Source: Flavobacterium psychrophilum
GTDB taxonomy: Bacteria; Bacteroidota; Bacteroidia; Flavobacteriales; Flavobacteriaceae
DNA length: 64,000 bases
Assembly (NCBI GenBank): GCA_945872245.1
Contig: CAMBZB010000006.1
Span: 21,511-85,510, forward strand
Reading direction: 5' to 3'
The notes beneath the pieces are model-generated. The model was not told the DNA's origin, did not search any database, and was given only the letters and a program-made list of their open reading frames with translations. Both the position numbers and the translations under genes were made by a program. Numbering within the stretch: position 1 is the stretch's first letter; every line of letters begins with the position of its first letter. Below, one piece after another: positions 41,906 through 50,935 of the stretch.

Positions 41906-43840
41906 ATGCAGAATCAAACCCGAATCGTAATTGAAAATGTTTTGCCCCAATTGGATTGTGGAGCTAATCCAATTAAAAGAATTGTAAATCAAAAAGTAAA
42001 TGTAACCGCGGCTGTCTTTTCTGATGGACATGACATTATTGAATGTTGTGTGAAATTTAAGCATGAAAACGACAAAAAATGGCAGGAAGTTCGGATGGTT
42101 CCAAAAGATAACGACGAATGGAGTGCGGATTTCACGGTTGAAAAACAGGGGTTTTACTCCTATTTTGTGGAAGGTTGGGTCGACTATGCCTTGAATTGGC
42201 AACACGGGACTGAACGTAAAATTCAAGACAACCAGCACGTTAAATCGGAATTGTTGGAAGGGGCCGAATACGTACAATCGGTCATGGAACTGGCTACTGA
42301 TTCAGAGAAAGACTACCTCGAAAAAGCCGCCACTTATTTTACCAATGAATCTGATTATGACCAGGCAATTCAAGTGGTCACGTCTGCCGAGTTGCATCAA
42401 ATTTTCAAGAAATATCCCATTCGGTTTATAGAAAACAAATCTTCCCAATTGAAGGTGTATGTTGATAGAAAGAAAGCGCTTTTCAGCACCTGGTATGAAT
42501 TCTTTCCCCGTTCCGCCTCACAGGAAGAACGGAAACACGGCACTTTCAAGGATTGTGAAAAGTTGTTGCCAAGAGTGGCATCAATGGGATTTGACACCTT
42601 GTATTTTCCGCCGATTCACCCTATTGGGGAAGTAAACCGTAAGGGAAAGAATAATGCCACCAATGCAAAACCAGGTGATGTCGGATCACCTTGGGGAATT
42701 GGTTCCCGTCATGGCGGACACAAATCGACCCACCCGGAATTAGGGACTATTGAGGATTTTAAATCCTTAGTAAAAAAGGCAAAGGAGTTAGGAATAGAAG
42801 TGGCCATGGATTATGCACTGCAAGCGGCGCCTGACCATTCTTATGTGAAAGATTTCCCGCAATGGTTTAAGTGGAGGCCTGATGGCACGGTGCAATATGC
42901 CGAAAATCCCCCAAAGAAATACCAGGATATTCAGCCCATCTATTTCGAAAGTCCCGATTGGAAAAACCTTTGGAAAGAGCTACTGGACGTTGCTTTGTTT
43001 TGGATAGAAGAATGTGACATCAGGATTTTCAGAGTGGACAATCCCCACACTAAACCGTTCTTTTTTTGGGGTTGGTTGATTACAGAAATCAAGAAAAAAC
43101 ACCCGGACGTATTGTTTTTGGCGGAAGCTTTCACGCGTCCAAAAATTATGAACGAGTTGGCCAAGCAAGGATTCACCCAATCGTATACCTATTTTACTTG
43201 GAGAAATTCCAAAAGTGAATTGACGGAATATGTTGCCGAATTGACCCAGTCCGAACAAAAAGAATTTTATCGTCCCAATTTTTGGCCCAATACACCGGAT
43301 ATTAATCCCTTTGCTTTGCAAAATGGAAATGAATCCATTCATCTTCAAAAATATTTTCTAGCCGCTACCTTAAGTTCCAGTGTTGGGATTTATGGACCGG
43401 TTTTCGAGTATCGAATTTCAACCCCCTTAGCACCTGGGAAAGAAGAATATTTGGATTCCGAAAAGTATGAATATTTTAAATGGGACTGGGATAAGCAAAA
43501 TAAAATCACGAACCTTATCACTCGCATCAATTCGATTAGAAAAGAGCAAAGTTCCCTGCAACAAACCAACAACATTGTTTTTTGTGACACTACTCATGAA
43601 CAGGTAATGGCCTATTATAAGTTTGACGACGACAAACAAAACCAGACTTTAATGATTGTCAATCTCGATGCCTATAATACGAGCCAAGCATCGGTAAAGC
43701 TGCCAAAGGAGTTAATGGATAAATCACCCATAAAGATTACCGATTTAATTACAGGAAATCAATACATTTGGGATAAGGAATGGAATTTCGTGGAGTTATC
43801 TCCGGAACTTCCTTTTCATCTGTTTAAAATAGAAGCCTAA
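41906..43840 (+). CDS. glgE: Alpha-1,4-glucan:maltose-1-phosphate maltosyltransferase
   Basis: Extends alpha-glucan by maltosyl units from maltose 1-phosphate (GH13 subfamily 3). The 644-residue chain carries the N-terminal GlgE domain (IVIENVLPQLDCGANPIKR), then the barrel with GFDTLYFPPIHPIGEVNRKG, SPWGIGSRHGGH, FRVDNPHTKPFFFW (nucleophile Asp) and LFLAEAFTRPKIM (acid Glu), all typical of GlgE and not of ordinary amylases. It lies between glgC and glgB. The genes that usually supply maltose 1-phosphate (treS-pep2, or a GT4-type GlgM) are not seen nearby. Confidence 0.94.
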   Translation: MQNQTRIVIENVLPQLDCGANPIKRIVNQKVNVTAAVFSDGHDIIECCVKFKHENDKKWQEVRMVPKDNDEWSADFTVEKQGFYSYFVEGWVDYALNWQHGTERKIQDNQHVKSELLEGAEYVQSVMELATDSEKDYLEKAATYFTNESDYDQAIQVVTSAELHQIFKKYPIRFIENKSSQLKVYVDRKKALFSTWYEFFPRSASQEERKHGTFKDCEKLLPRVASMGFDTLYFPPIHPIGEVNRKGKNNATNAKPGDVGSPWGIGSRHGGHKSTHPELGTIEDFKSLVKKAKELGIEVAMDYALQAAPDHSYVKDFPQWFKWRPDGTVQYAENPPKKYQDIQPIYFESPDWKNLWKELLDVALFWIEECDIRIFRVDNPHTKPFFFWGWLITEIKKKHPDVLFLAEAFTRPKIMNELAKQGFTQSYTYFTWRNSKSELTEYVAELTQSEQKEFYRPNFWPNTPDINPFALQNGNESIHLQKYFLAATLSSSVGIYGPVFEYRISTPLAPGKEEYLDSEKYEYFKWDWDKQNKITNLITRINSIRKEQSSLQQTNNIVFCDTTHEQVMAYYKFDDDKQNQTLMIVNLDAYNTSQASVKLPKELMDKSPIKITDLITGNQYIWDKEWNFVELSPELPFHLFKIEA

Positions 43841-43915
43841 AATAAATGGCAAATCATTATTTTCTGAACCAAATGATTACTGTTTCAATGAATACAAAAT
43901 AACAATACCATAAAA

Positions 43916-45820
43916 ATGAGCAAAGTACATCCTTATTCCCTTTTTACTGATTTCGATATTGATTTATTCAAAGCCGGAAAGCATTTCAGATTATACGAAA
44001 AACTAGGCGCACATCTTATAGAAGTTGACGGAGTAAAAGGCGTTTATTTTGCCGTTTGGGCGCCATCAGCGCGTTCCGTTTCTGTGGTTGGGGATTTCAA
44101 TTATTGGATTCAAGGCGATCATGAGTTACAGGTGCGTTGGGATTCTTCCGGAATTTGGGAAGGTTTTATTCCGGGCCTTGAAAAAGGCACTACCTACAAA
44201 TACAAAATACAATCCAACAACAACGGAATCGTTACTGAAAAAGCGGATCCGTTTGCCTTATATTGTGAACATCCACCACACACGGCTTCCGTAATTTGGG
44301 ATTTGGATTATAATTGGAAGGACAAAGAATGGATGAAAACCCGTAAAGAGCATAATGACTTGGACAAGCCTTATTCGGTTTACGAAGTGCATTTGGGTTC
44401 CTGGAAACGCAATGCAGAAGGGAAATTCCTGACTTATCTGGAATTAGCGGAAGACTTGGTCAATTATGTAAAGGAAACAGGTTTTACGCATGTGGAGTTC
44501 ATGCCAATAATGGAATATCCTTATGATCCCTCTTGGGGTTATCAATTGGTTGGGTATTTTGCACCCACTTCCCGTTTTGGAAAACCGCAGGATTTCATGG
44601 TTTTGGTCGATAAACTGCATCAAGCGGGAATCGGGGTGATTCTGGATTGGGTTCCTTCCCATTTTCCTGATGACGCCCACGGATTGGGATTTTTTGACGG
44701 ATCCAATCTTTTCGAACATCCAGACCGCAGAAAAGGATATCATCCAGATTGGAAAAGCTTGGTTTTTAATTATGGACGAAGTGAAGTGCGTTCCTTTTTG
44801 ATTAGTAACGCCATTTTCTGGTTGCAGCATTATCATATCGATGGGCTTAGAGTTGATGCCGTGGCCTCCATGTTGTATTTGGATTATTCCAGAGAGGAAG
44901 GCGAATGGGAACCTAATATTTACGGAGGAAGAGAAAATCTGGATACGATAAGTTTTCTTAAAGAATTTAATGAAGCCGTATATTCAAACTTCGAAGGAGT
45001 ACAGACCATTGCCGAGGAGAGTACCTCATTTCCTATGGTTTCTAGACCGACCTCCATGGGTGGGCTAGGGTTCGGCATGAAATGGATGATGGGTTGGATG
45101 CACGATACCTTGGAATATTTTAAGAAAGACACAGTATACAGAAAATACCATCAAAACGATTTGACTTTTTCGATGACATACGCTTTTTCTGAAAACTTTA
45201 TGTTGCCGCTTTCTCATGATGAAGTGGTTTATGGAAAACATTCCATAGCAGGAAGAATGCCGGGTGATGAATGGCAAAAGTTTGCCAATTTAAGGTTGCT
45301 TTATGGCTATATGTTTGCGCATCCCGGAACAAAATTACTGTTTATGGGTAGTGAATTTGGACAAAGTGCCGAATGGAATTTTGAAGCAAGTTTGGATTGG
45401 CATTTGTTGCAATATGATTATCACGAAGGCATCAAAAAGACCATAACGGATTTGAATGCTCTTTATAAATCACAGCCAGCACTGCACGAAAAACAATTTA
45501 GTCCTGAAGGTTTCGAGTGGATTAATTACTCGGATCATCAAAATGCCGTGATGTCGTTTATTCGAAAAGGAAACAAACCCAAAGAGGATTTGGTAGTAGT
45601 TTGTAACTTCACCCAAGTAGTTCGTCCCAATTACCGCATCGGTTTACCTAAAAAAGGAAAACTAGTGCCGATTTTTAATAGTGATGCCACTATTTATGGA
45701 GGTAGTGGAGTCGAGAATCCGGACAAGTTATCCATTGAAGCCTCACCTTATGATGGCAGAGAATATTCTATAGAATTGCTTTTGCCTCCTTTGAGTGTAT
45801 CTATTTTTAAATTTGCATAA
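43916..45820 (+). CDS. glgB: 1,4-alpha-glucan branching enzyme
   Basis: Introduces alpha-1,6 branches. The 634-residue chain has a CBM48 domain (GVYFAVWAPSARSVSVVGDFNYW) and a GH13 subfamily 9 barrel: YEVHLGSWKR, FMPIMEYPYDPSWGYQ, DWVPSHFPDDAHGL, GLRVDAVASMLYLDYSREEGEW (nucleophile Asp), TIAEESTSFPMVSRP (acid Glu) and LSHDEVVYGK. Length is that of the GlgB form without the extra N-terminal module. It is downstream of glgE by 75 bases. Confidence 0.97.
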   Translation: MSKVHPYSLFTDFDIDLFKAGKHFRLYEKLGAHLIEVDGVKGVYFAVWAPSARSVSVVGDFNYWIQGDHELQVRWDSSGIWEGFIPGLEKGTTYKYKIQSNNNGIVTEKADPFALYCEHPPHTASVIWDLDYNWKDKEWMKTRKEHNDLDKPYSVYEVHLGSWKRNAEGKFLTYLELAEDLVNYVKETGFTHVEFMPIMEYPYDPSWGYQLVGYFAPTSRFGKPQDFMVLVDKLHQAGIGVILDWVPSHFPDDAHGLGFFDGSNLFEHPDRRKGYHPDWKSLVFNYGRSEVRSFLISNAIFWLQHYHIDGLRVDAVASMLYLDYSREEGEWEPNIYGGRENLDTISFLKEFNEAVYSNFEGVQTIAEESTSFPMVSRPTSMGGLGFGMKWMMGWMHDTLEYFKKDTVYRKYHQNDLTFSMTYAFSENFMLPLSHDEVVYGKHSIAGRMPGDEWQKFANLRLLYGYMFAHPGTKLLFMGSEFGQSAEWNFEASLDWHLLQYDYHEGIKKTITDLNALYKSQPALHEKQFSPEGFEWINYSDHQNAVMSFIRKGNKPKEDLVVVCNFTQVVRPNYRIGLPKKGKLVPIFNSDATIYGGSGVENPDKLSIEASPYDGREYSIELLLPPLSVSIFKFA

Positions 45821-45971
45821 ATTTTGATTGTCAAAACAATTATTTATTTTGTTTTAAATGCATTATTTTTAAAAAAAGAGTTGGTTTTTAGGGTTTATTT
45901 ATCTGGCAATAATATACAACGTTTTCGTGATTAAATCTGTTTCTAATCGCTAGGTTAGAAGAGTAATTTTG

Positions 45972-45979
45972 TATTTTTG
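45972..45979 (+). promoter_or_regulatory. -7 box for the GH31 gene
   Basis: TATTTTTG, exact TAnnTTTG, 34 bases before the ATG, so the GH31 gene may have its own promoter inside the 193-base gap after glgB. Confidence 0.5.
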
Positions 45980-46013
45980 GAAAATAAAATAAGTCCTTTT
46001 AAAAGCCAAAAAA

Positions 46014-48413
46014 ATGATTACAAATACAGAGTTAGAATATAAAGGGGATTTATATCCATCATCAATAGTTTCATTTGAAAAAGAGGTTGATTCGGTTTAT
46101 TTTTACACTGATAATAGTGTAATTTTAAAAATAACCGTTCTTAGAGATAGTTTAATACGTTTTCGATACACTACAAAAGGGTATTTCAGCAACGATTTTT
46201 CGTATGCGATTGATAAAAGCCATTCCCATGGCTATAATTTTCTGGAAGTTACCGAGGAAAACGAATATTACCAAATAAAAACGAGTAAGGTTCAATGTCG
46301 AATTCAAAAAATAGATATGAGAGTGTCTATTTTTGATTTGAATGAAAATGTTTTACTCGAAGATGAATTGGGTTTTCATTGGGAAGAAAGTTTTGAATTT
46401 GGCGGCAATATTGTAAAAATGAGCAAAGCCTCAAAAGATGGCGAATGCTTTTATGGTCTTGGTGATAAAGCAACCCAGCTGAATTTGAAGGGTAAAAGAT
46501 TGGAGAATTTTGCCACTGATCAATATGCTTTTCATAAAGATCAAGAACCACTTTACAAAGTAGTGCCTTTTTACATTGGACTACAAAAAAAACAATCCTA
46601 CGGCATTTTCTTTGACAATACCTTTAGAACCTATTTTGATTTTTGTCACGAAAGAAGGAATGTTGCAAGTTTTTGGGCAGAAGGAGGGGAAATGAACTAT
46701 TATTTCATTTATGGCCCTCAAATGCAAGATGTAGTCACCACCTATACAGACTTGACTGGCAAACCAGAATTGCCGCCGCTTTGGGCGCTAGGATACCACC
46801 AATGTAAATGGAGTTATTTCCCGGAAAGTAATGTAAAAGAGATTACCTCAAAATTCAGGGAACTAAAAATTCCGTGCGACGCCATTTATTTGGATATTGA
46901 CTATATGGATGGATTCCGTTGTTTTACTTGGAACAAAGAATATTTCCCAGATCCAAAAAGAATGGTGGCAGAATTAGCTGAAGATGGCTTCAAAACAATT
47001 GTGATTATTGATCCAGGAATAAAAATAGATAAAGAGTATTCCATTTATAAGGAGGCTTTAGAAAAAGATTATTTCTGCAAAAGAGCCGATGGGCCATATA
47101 TGAAAGGAAAAGTTTGGCCAGGAGAATGTAACTTTCCAGACTATACAAATCCTGAAGTAAGAGAATGGTGGGCTGGATTATTCAAGGAATTGGTTTCAGA
47201 TATTGGCGTAAAAGGAGTTTGGAATGATATGAATGAACCTGCTGTTATGGAAGTTCCTAACAAAACATTCCCCATGGATGTGCGTCACGATTACGATGGG
47301 AATCCGTGTAGCCATAGAAAAGCACATAATATATATGGTACCCAAATGGCAAGAGCTACTTACCATGGCGTGAAACGATTTGCCTACCCTAAAAGACCAT
47401 TTGTCATAACAAGATCCGCTTACTCGGGCTCACAACGCTACACCTCTTCTTGGACAGGTGATAATGTGGCTACCTGGGAACATTTATGGATTGCTAATAT
47501 TCAAGTACAAAGAATGTGTATTTCCGGAATGGGCTTCACAGGTTCAGATATTGGGGGATTTGCGGAACAACCATCGGGGGAATTGTATGCGCGTTGGATT
47601 CAATTGGGCGTTTTTCATCCTTTCTGCAGAACGCATTCTTCCGGCGATCACGGCAATCAGGAACCATGGGCATTTGATGAAGAAGTTATTGATATTACTC
47701 GAAAATTCGTAAACCTTCGCTACCAATTATTGCCGTATCTATATACGATGTTTTGGCAATATATCGAAGATGGAATTCCAATGTTGAAACCTTTGGTATA
47801 TTATGATCAAGATGATATTCAAACCCATTATCGCAATGACGAATTTATCTTTGGGAACCAAATTTTAGTTTGCCCTATTCTGGAACCGAATTCATTAGGA
47901 AGAAGGATGTTTGTACCTCGTGGGCAATGGTATAACTATTGGACAAACGAATTAATTGCTGGAGGAAAGGAAATGTGGGTTGATGCTAAATTTGATCAAA
48001 TTCCAATTTTTATAAAAGCAGGTGCCATAATACCAAAATACCCGGTGCAACAATATGTTGGGGAATTGGAATTTGATGAATTGATATTGGATGTATATTA
48101 CAAAGAGGGAAAGGAAAAATCAGTAGTTTATGAAGATGCCCAAGATGGCTACGATTATAAAAAAGGAAGATATAGTTTTTTATCTTTTCAAGCTACAGGA
48201 AAAGAGAAAGAACTGATCATTCAATTGCATAAAGATGGGAAATACGACACGAATTACACCAAGTATAAAATTAATTTATTTGGATTGCCTTTCAAAGTTA
48301 AAAAAATAGAAATTGACAACGAGGAAATTTCGTTTGATAAAAGAACTTTTGAAAATGAAAATTACCTAATCGTTGGTAAAGAATTTACCGAGTTGCATAT
48401 TATTGGTGAGTAA
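46014..48413 (+). CDS. GH31 family alpha-glucosidase
   Basis: A 799-residue enzyme. Domains in order: N-terminal beta-sandwich (galactose mutarotase-like, residues of about 1-240), (beta/alpha)8 barrel with PPLWALGYHQCKWSY, IYLDIDYMDGFRCFTW, GVWNDMNEPAVM (nucleophile Asp) and SSWTGDNVATWEHL (acid Asp), then C-terminal sandwiches. No signal peptide is visible, so it is probably cytosolic and releases glucose from alpha-glucans or their oligosaccharides. Its place right after glgB points to turnover of stored glucan or of imported maltodextrin; exact bond specificity is not known. Confidence 0.93.
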   Translation: MITNTELEYKGDLYPSSIVSFEKEVDSVYFYTDNSVILKITVLRDSLIRFRYTTKGYFSNDFSYAIDKSHSHGYNFLEVTEENEYYQIKTSKVQCRIQKIDMRVSIFDLNENVLLEDELGFHWEESFEFGGNIVKMSKASKDGECFYGLGDKATQLNLKGKRLENFATDQYAFHKDQEPLYKVVPFYIGLQKKQSYGIFFDNTFRTYFDFCHERRNVASFWAEGGEMNYYFIYGPQMQDVVTTYTDLTGKPELPPLWALGYHQCKWSYFPESNVKEITSKFRELKIPCDAIYLDIDYMDGFRCFTWNKEYFPDPKRMVAELAEDGFKTIVIIDPGIKIDKEYSIYKEALEKDYFCKRADGPYMKGKVWPGECNFPDYTNPEVREWWAGLFKELVSDIGVKGVWNDMNEPAVMEVPNKTFPMDVRHDYDGNPCSHRKAHNIYGTQMARATYHGVKRFAYPKRPFVITRSAYSGSQRYTSSWTGDNVATWEHLWIANIQVQRMCISGMGFTGSDIGGFAEQPSGELYARWIQLGVFHPFCRTHSSGDHGNQEPWAFDEEVIDITRKFVNLRYQLLPYLYTMFWQYIEDGIPMLKPLVYYDQDDIQTHYRNDEFIFGNQILVCPILEPNSLGRRMFVPRGQWYNYWTNELIAGGKEMWVDAKFDQIPIFIKAGAIIPKYPVQQYVGELEFDELILDVYYKEGKEKSVVYEDAQDGYDYKKGRYSFLSFQATGKEKELIIQLHKDGKYDTNYTKYKINLFGLPFKVKKIEIDNEEISFDKRTFENENYLIVGKEFTELHIIGE

Positions 48414-48448
48414 TTTTCTAACTTTACAATAAAGTATACTTCTGCGTT

Positions 48449-49267
48449 ATGAAAAAATATATAATAATACTATCTATTGGCGCACTGGCAGTTGTCATTT
48501 CATGTGCCACAAATCCATTTACAGGGAAAAAGAGTTTAAATTTTGTTTCCAATAGTGAGTTGTTTCCCACCTCTTTTCAGCAATACGGAACATTTCTCAA
48601 AGAAAATAAAGTGATATCAGGGACTGCCGATTCGAAACGTGTGGAAAACGTTGGAATCAAAATAAAGGTCGCAGCAGAACGTTGGCTAAAAGCCAATGGA
48701 CAGGCTGAATATTTGAAAGACTATCAATGGGATTACAAGCTGATAGAAAGTAAAGAAGTGAATGCTTGGTGTATGCCTGGCGGTAAAATTGTGGTTTATA
48801 CCGGAATTTTGCCCATAACCAAAGACGAAGCTGGCCTGGCAACTGTAATGGGACATGAAGTTTCTCATGCATTAGCCAATCACGGAGCGCAAAGAATGAG
48901 CGCGGCACAATTACAGCAAATTGGAGCAGTAGGCGTGGCGGTAGCCACTGGAAACCAAAGCGATGAAAAACAAAAAATGTGGCAACAATATTACGGAATA
49001 GGTTCTCAAGTAGGCGTGATGCTTCCCTTTAGCAGAAGTCATGAGACTGAAGCCGATAAAATAGGATTGACACTCATGGCAATTGCGGGTTACAACCCCG
49101 ACCAAGCAATCGCATTTTGGGAAAGAATGGCAGCCAATGCCACCGGAAACAAACCTCCTGAATTTCTAAGTACCCACCCCACTGATGCCACTAGAATTGC
49201 TAATTTAAAAAAATTAATCCCTGAAGCTAAGGCAGAAGCTTTGAAATACGGCGTTATTTCTAAATGA
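48449..49267 (+). CDS. M48 family zinc metallopeptidase, lipoprotein
   Basis: A 272-residue lipoprotein: signal with lipobox VISCATNPFTGKKS, then an M48 peptidase domain. The zinc site is GHEVSHALANHG (HExxH) with the third ligand Glu in RSHETEADKIGLTLM, and a further PPEFLSTHPTDATRI typical of the BepA/LoiP branch, periplasmic proteases that remove misfolded outer-membrane proteins. It follows the GH31 gene by 35 bases, which may be chance. Confidence 0.94.
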   Translation: MKKYIIILSIGALAVVISCATNPFTGKKSLNFVSNSELFPTSFQQYGTFLKENKVISGTADSKRVENVGIKIKVAAERWLKANGQAEYLKDYQWDYKLIESKEVNAWCMPGGKIVVYTGILPITKDEAGLATVMGHEVSHALANHGAQRMSAAQLQQIGAVGVAVATGNQSDEKQKMWQQYYGIGSQVGVMLPFSRSHETEADKIGLTLMAIAGYNPDQAIAFWERMAANATGNKPPEFLSTHPTDATRIANLKKLIPEAKAEALKYGVISK

Positions 49268-49308
49268 CAGATTATTTAAATTTGTTTATTCCACTCAAAA
49301 TTCATAAT

Positions 49309-49341
49309 AAATCTGTTCTTTGGATAAAGAACGGATTTTTG
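49309..49341. terminator. Bidirectional terminator between the M48 gene and the PLP enzyme
   Basis: AAATCTGTTCTTT (49309-49321) and AAAGAACGGATTT (49326-49338) pair over 13 positions with one G-T, loop GGAT, T-rich on the plus strand. The flanking genes converge. Confidence 0.8.
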
Positions 49342-49361
49342 CTTTCACCCAGTTTAGATCT

Positions 49362-50564
49362 TTACAAGACACCCACTGCTGTCATACACGCTTTCATCAT
49401 TTGGTATGTTCTTTCAATATTATTGTCTAATCCTATTGAAAATCGAATTAATCCGTCAGTTATTCCCATTGCTATTTGTTCTTCCAAGGGAATTTCGCTC
49501 GATGTTGAGGTTCCGGGTGCGCTAAATAGTGTTTTATAAAACCCCAAGCTAACAGCCAGATAGCCGAGATTGTTCGCTTGCATCAATTCCATCAATTCAT
49601 TGGCTTTGTCTAAAGTCCCAACATCCAGCGTCATCATTCCTCCAAAACCATATTCGGGATTTATCATCGATGCATACAACTCATGACTGGGATGGCTTTT
49701 CAAACCGGGGTAAACGGTCTTGAGACCGTCTTTCTCAAAACGTTCTGCTAAATAAGACGCGTTATGGCTGTGTTGCTTTAATCGAATGTGCAACGTTCTT
49801 AAATTTTTCATCACGCTCGCAGAACGCAAACTATCCATTGTTGGGCCAAGTAGCATACTCGCTCCATTATTCACGTTTTTCAAACTATCAATAAATTCCT
49901 GTGAGGCACATGTTACGCCACCGAGCGTATCGCTGCTTCCATTAATGTATTTTGTCAAACTGTGAATAACAATGTCAGCACCCAATTTTGCAGGGGCAAC
50001 GGATAATGGAGAAAAAGTATTGTCGACGACTAATTTTAAATTATGGCGTTTCGCAACAATTGCTAAACTGGCAATGTCAGCCACTTCAAGCAATGGGTTA
50101 CTCACGGTTTCACAATACAAAACCTTAGTTTCAGGTGTAATTGCCGCCTCAACAGTCTCCATTTTTGTGATGTTCACAAATGTGGTTTTAATACCAAATC
50201 GAGACGCAAAATTCTTTAAAAACGCATACGTTCCGCCATAAATCGTGCGACTCGAAATAATATGGTCACCTGAACCACACAATTGCAACAGTGTTGTTGT
50301 AATTGCTCCCATCCCTGAAGCCGAGACATTTGCTGTTTCAGTACCTTCCATCGCTGCTAGTGCTTTGCTTAAGTATAAGTTGCTTGGCGAAGAATGTCGA
50401 GAATACAGATAACATCCTTCGGCATTCCCTTCAAAGGAATCGAACATCGTTTTTGCAGACAGAAAAGTATAGGTTGAACTATCCGAAATGGACGGATTCA
50501 CACCGCCAAATTCTCCGAAGTACTGTAAATCTTGAATCTTGTCTGCAGGATTGAAATTTTCCAT
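49362..50564 (-). CDS. Cys/Met-metabolism PLP-dependent enzyme (methionine gamma-lyase or cystathionine lyase/synthase type)
   Basis: A 400-residue PLP enzyme of the trans-sulfuration family. I start at ATG 50564 (MENFNPADKI); the frame is open to 50636 but that region looks like untranslated leader. Seen: YLYSRHSSPSNLYLSKALAAMEGTE (substrate-arm Arg), DNTFSPLSVAPAKLGAD, and the PLP Lys in HSLTKYINGSSDTLGG. The loop that in methionine gamma-lyase reads YGCT is here YGGTYAF, so the hallmark Cys of that enzyme is missing while the Tyr is kept. Which of gamma-lyase, cystathionine lyase or synthase activity it has is open. Confidence 0.85.
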   Translation of the reverse strand: MENFNPADKIQDLQYFGEFGGVNPSISDSSTYTFLSAKTMFDSFEGNAEGCYLYSRHSSPSNLYLSKALAAMEGTETANVSASGMGAITTTLLQLCGSGDHIISSRTIYGGTYAFLKNFASRFGIKTTFVNITKMETVEAAITPETKVLYCETVSNPLLEVADIASLAIVAKRHNLKLVVDNTFSPLSVAPAKLGADIVIHSLTKYINGSSDTLGGVTCASQEFIDSLKNVNNGASMLLGPTMDSLRSASVMKNLRTLHIRLKQHSHNASYLAERFEKDGLKTVYPGLKSHPSHELYASMINPEYGFGGMMTLDVGTLDKANELMELMQANNLGYLAVSLGFYKTLFSAPGTSTSSEIPLEEQIAMGITDGLIRFSIGLDNNIERTYQMMKACMTAVGVL

Positions 50565-50591
50565 AGGATGATTTTTAGCGTTTTTTGTTTT

Positions 50592-50667
50592 GTTCCCAGT
50601 CGCAGTAGGGCCAGATTTCCTTCCGGTGGAGAACACTTAGGATTGGATTGAAAAAAGGGTTTTAACC
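50592..50667 (-). other. Possible structured leader RNA before the PLP enzyme gene
   Basis: The 371 bases between this gene and lpdA contain a comparatively GC-rich island just upstream of the ATG. On the minus strand GTTCTC (50634-50629) can pair with GGGAAC (50597-50592); inside, CCGGA (50626-50622) pairs with TCTGG (50615-50611) around loop AGGAAA, with CCCTACTGCGACT left as a third segment. A mini-hairpin GGTTAAAACC followed by CTTTTTT lies at 50667-50651. I could not match it to SAM-I, SAM-II or other known riboswitches. The rest of the gap shows a TTGATTATCAA near-palindrome (50704-50694) and no gene. Confidence 0.35.
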
Positions 50668-50901
50668 TATCATTAAAGTTAATCAATATTAGATTGATAA
50701 TCAATACAGTGTCAGTAAATAGATTTTGACACCTTGCGTTTCTGATATTTTTTCCAAATCCTAGATTTCAAAGGATTTGTAGTCAAATTTGAACCTAAAC
50801 CTAGAAACAAGCGTCATCAAATTTTAAAATTTGGTAACTAAAAAGCATTAATTTGTGTCGAAACTTTGGTATATTAACTTCAGACTTCAAACAAAAAAAC
50901 A

Positions 50902-50909
50902 TATTTTTG
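50902..50909 (+). promoter_or_regulatory. -7 box for lpdA
   Basis: TATTTTTG, exact TAnnTTTG, 26 bases before the ATG at 50936. Confidence 0.55.
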
Positions 50910-50935
50910 CATCACTAAAACAAAACACATAAACT

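Noticed and set aside
50592-50667. SAM-I or SAM-II riboswitch before the PLP enzyme
   Set aside because: The conserved cores of these classes are absent; a CGCTAAA phrase nearby resembles SAM-II only by chance, as the rest of the pseudoknot is missing.
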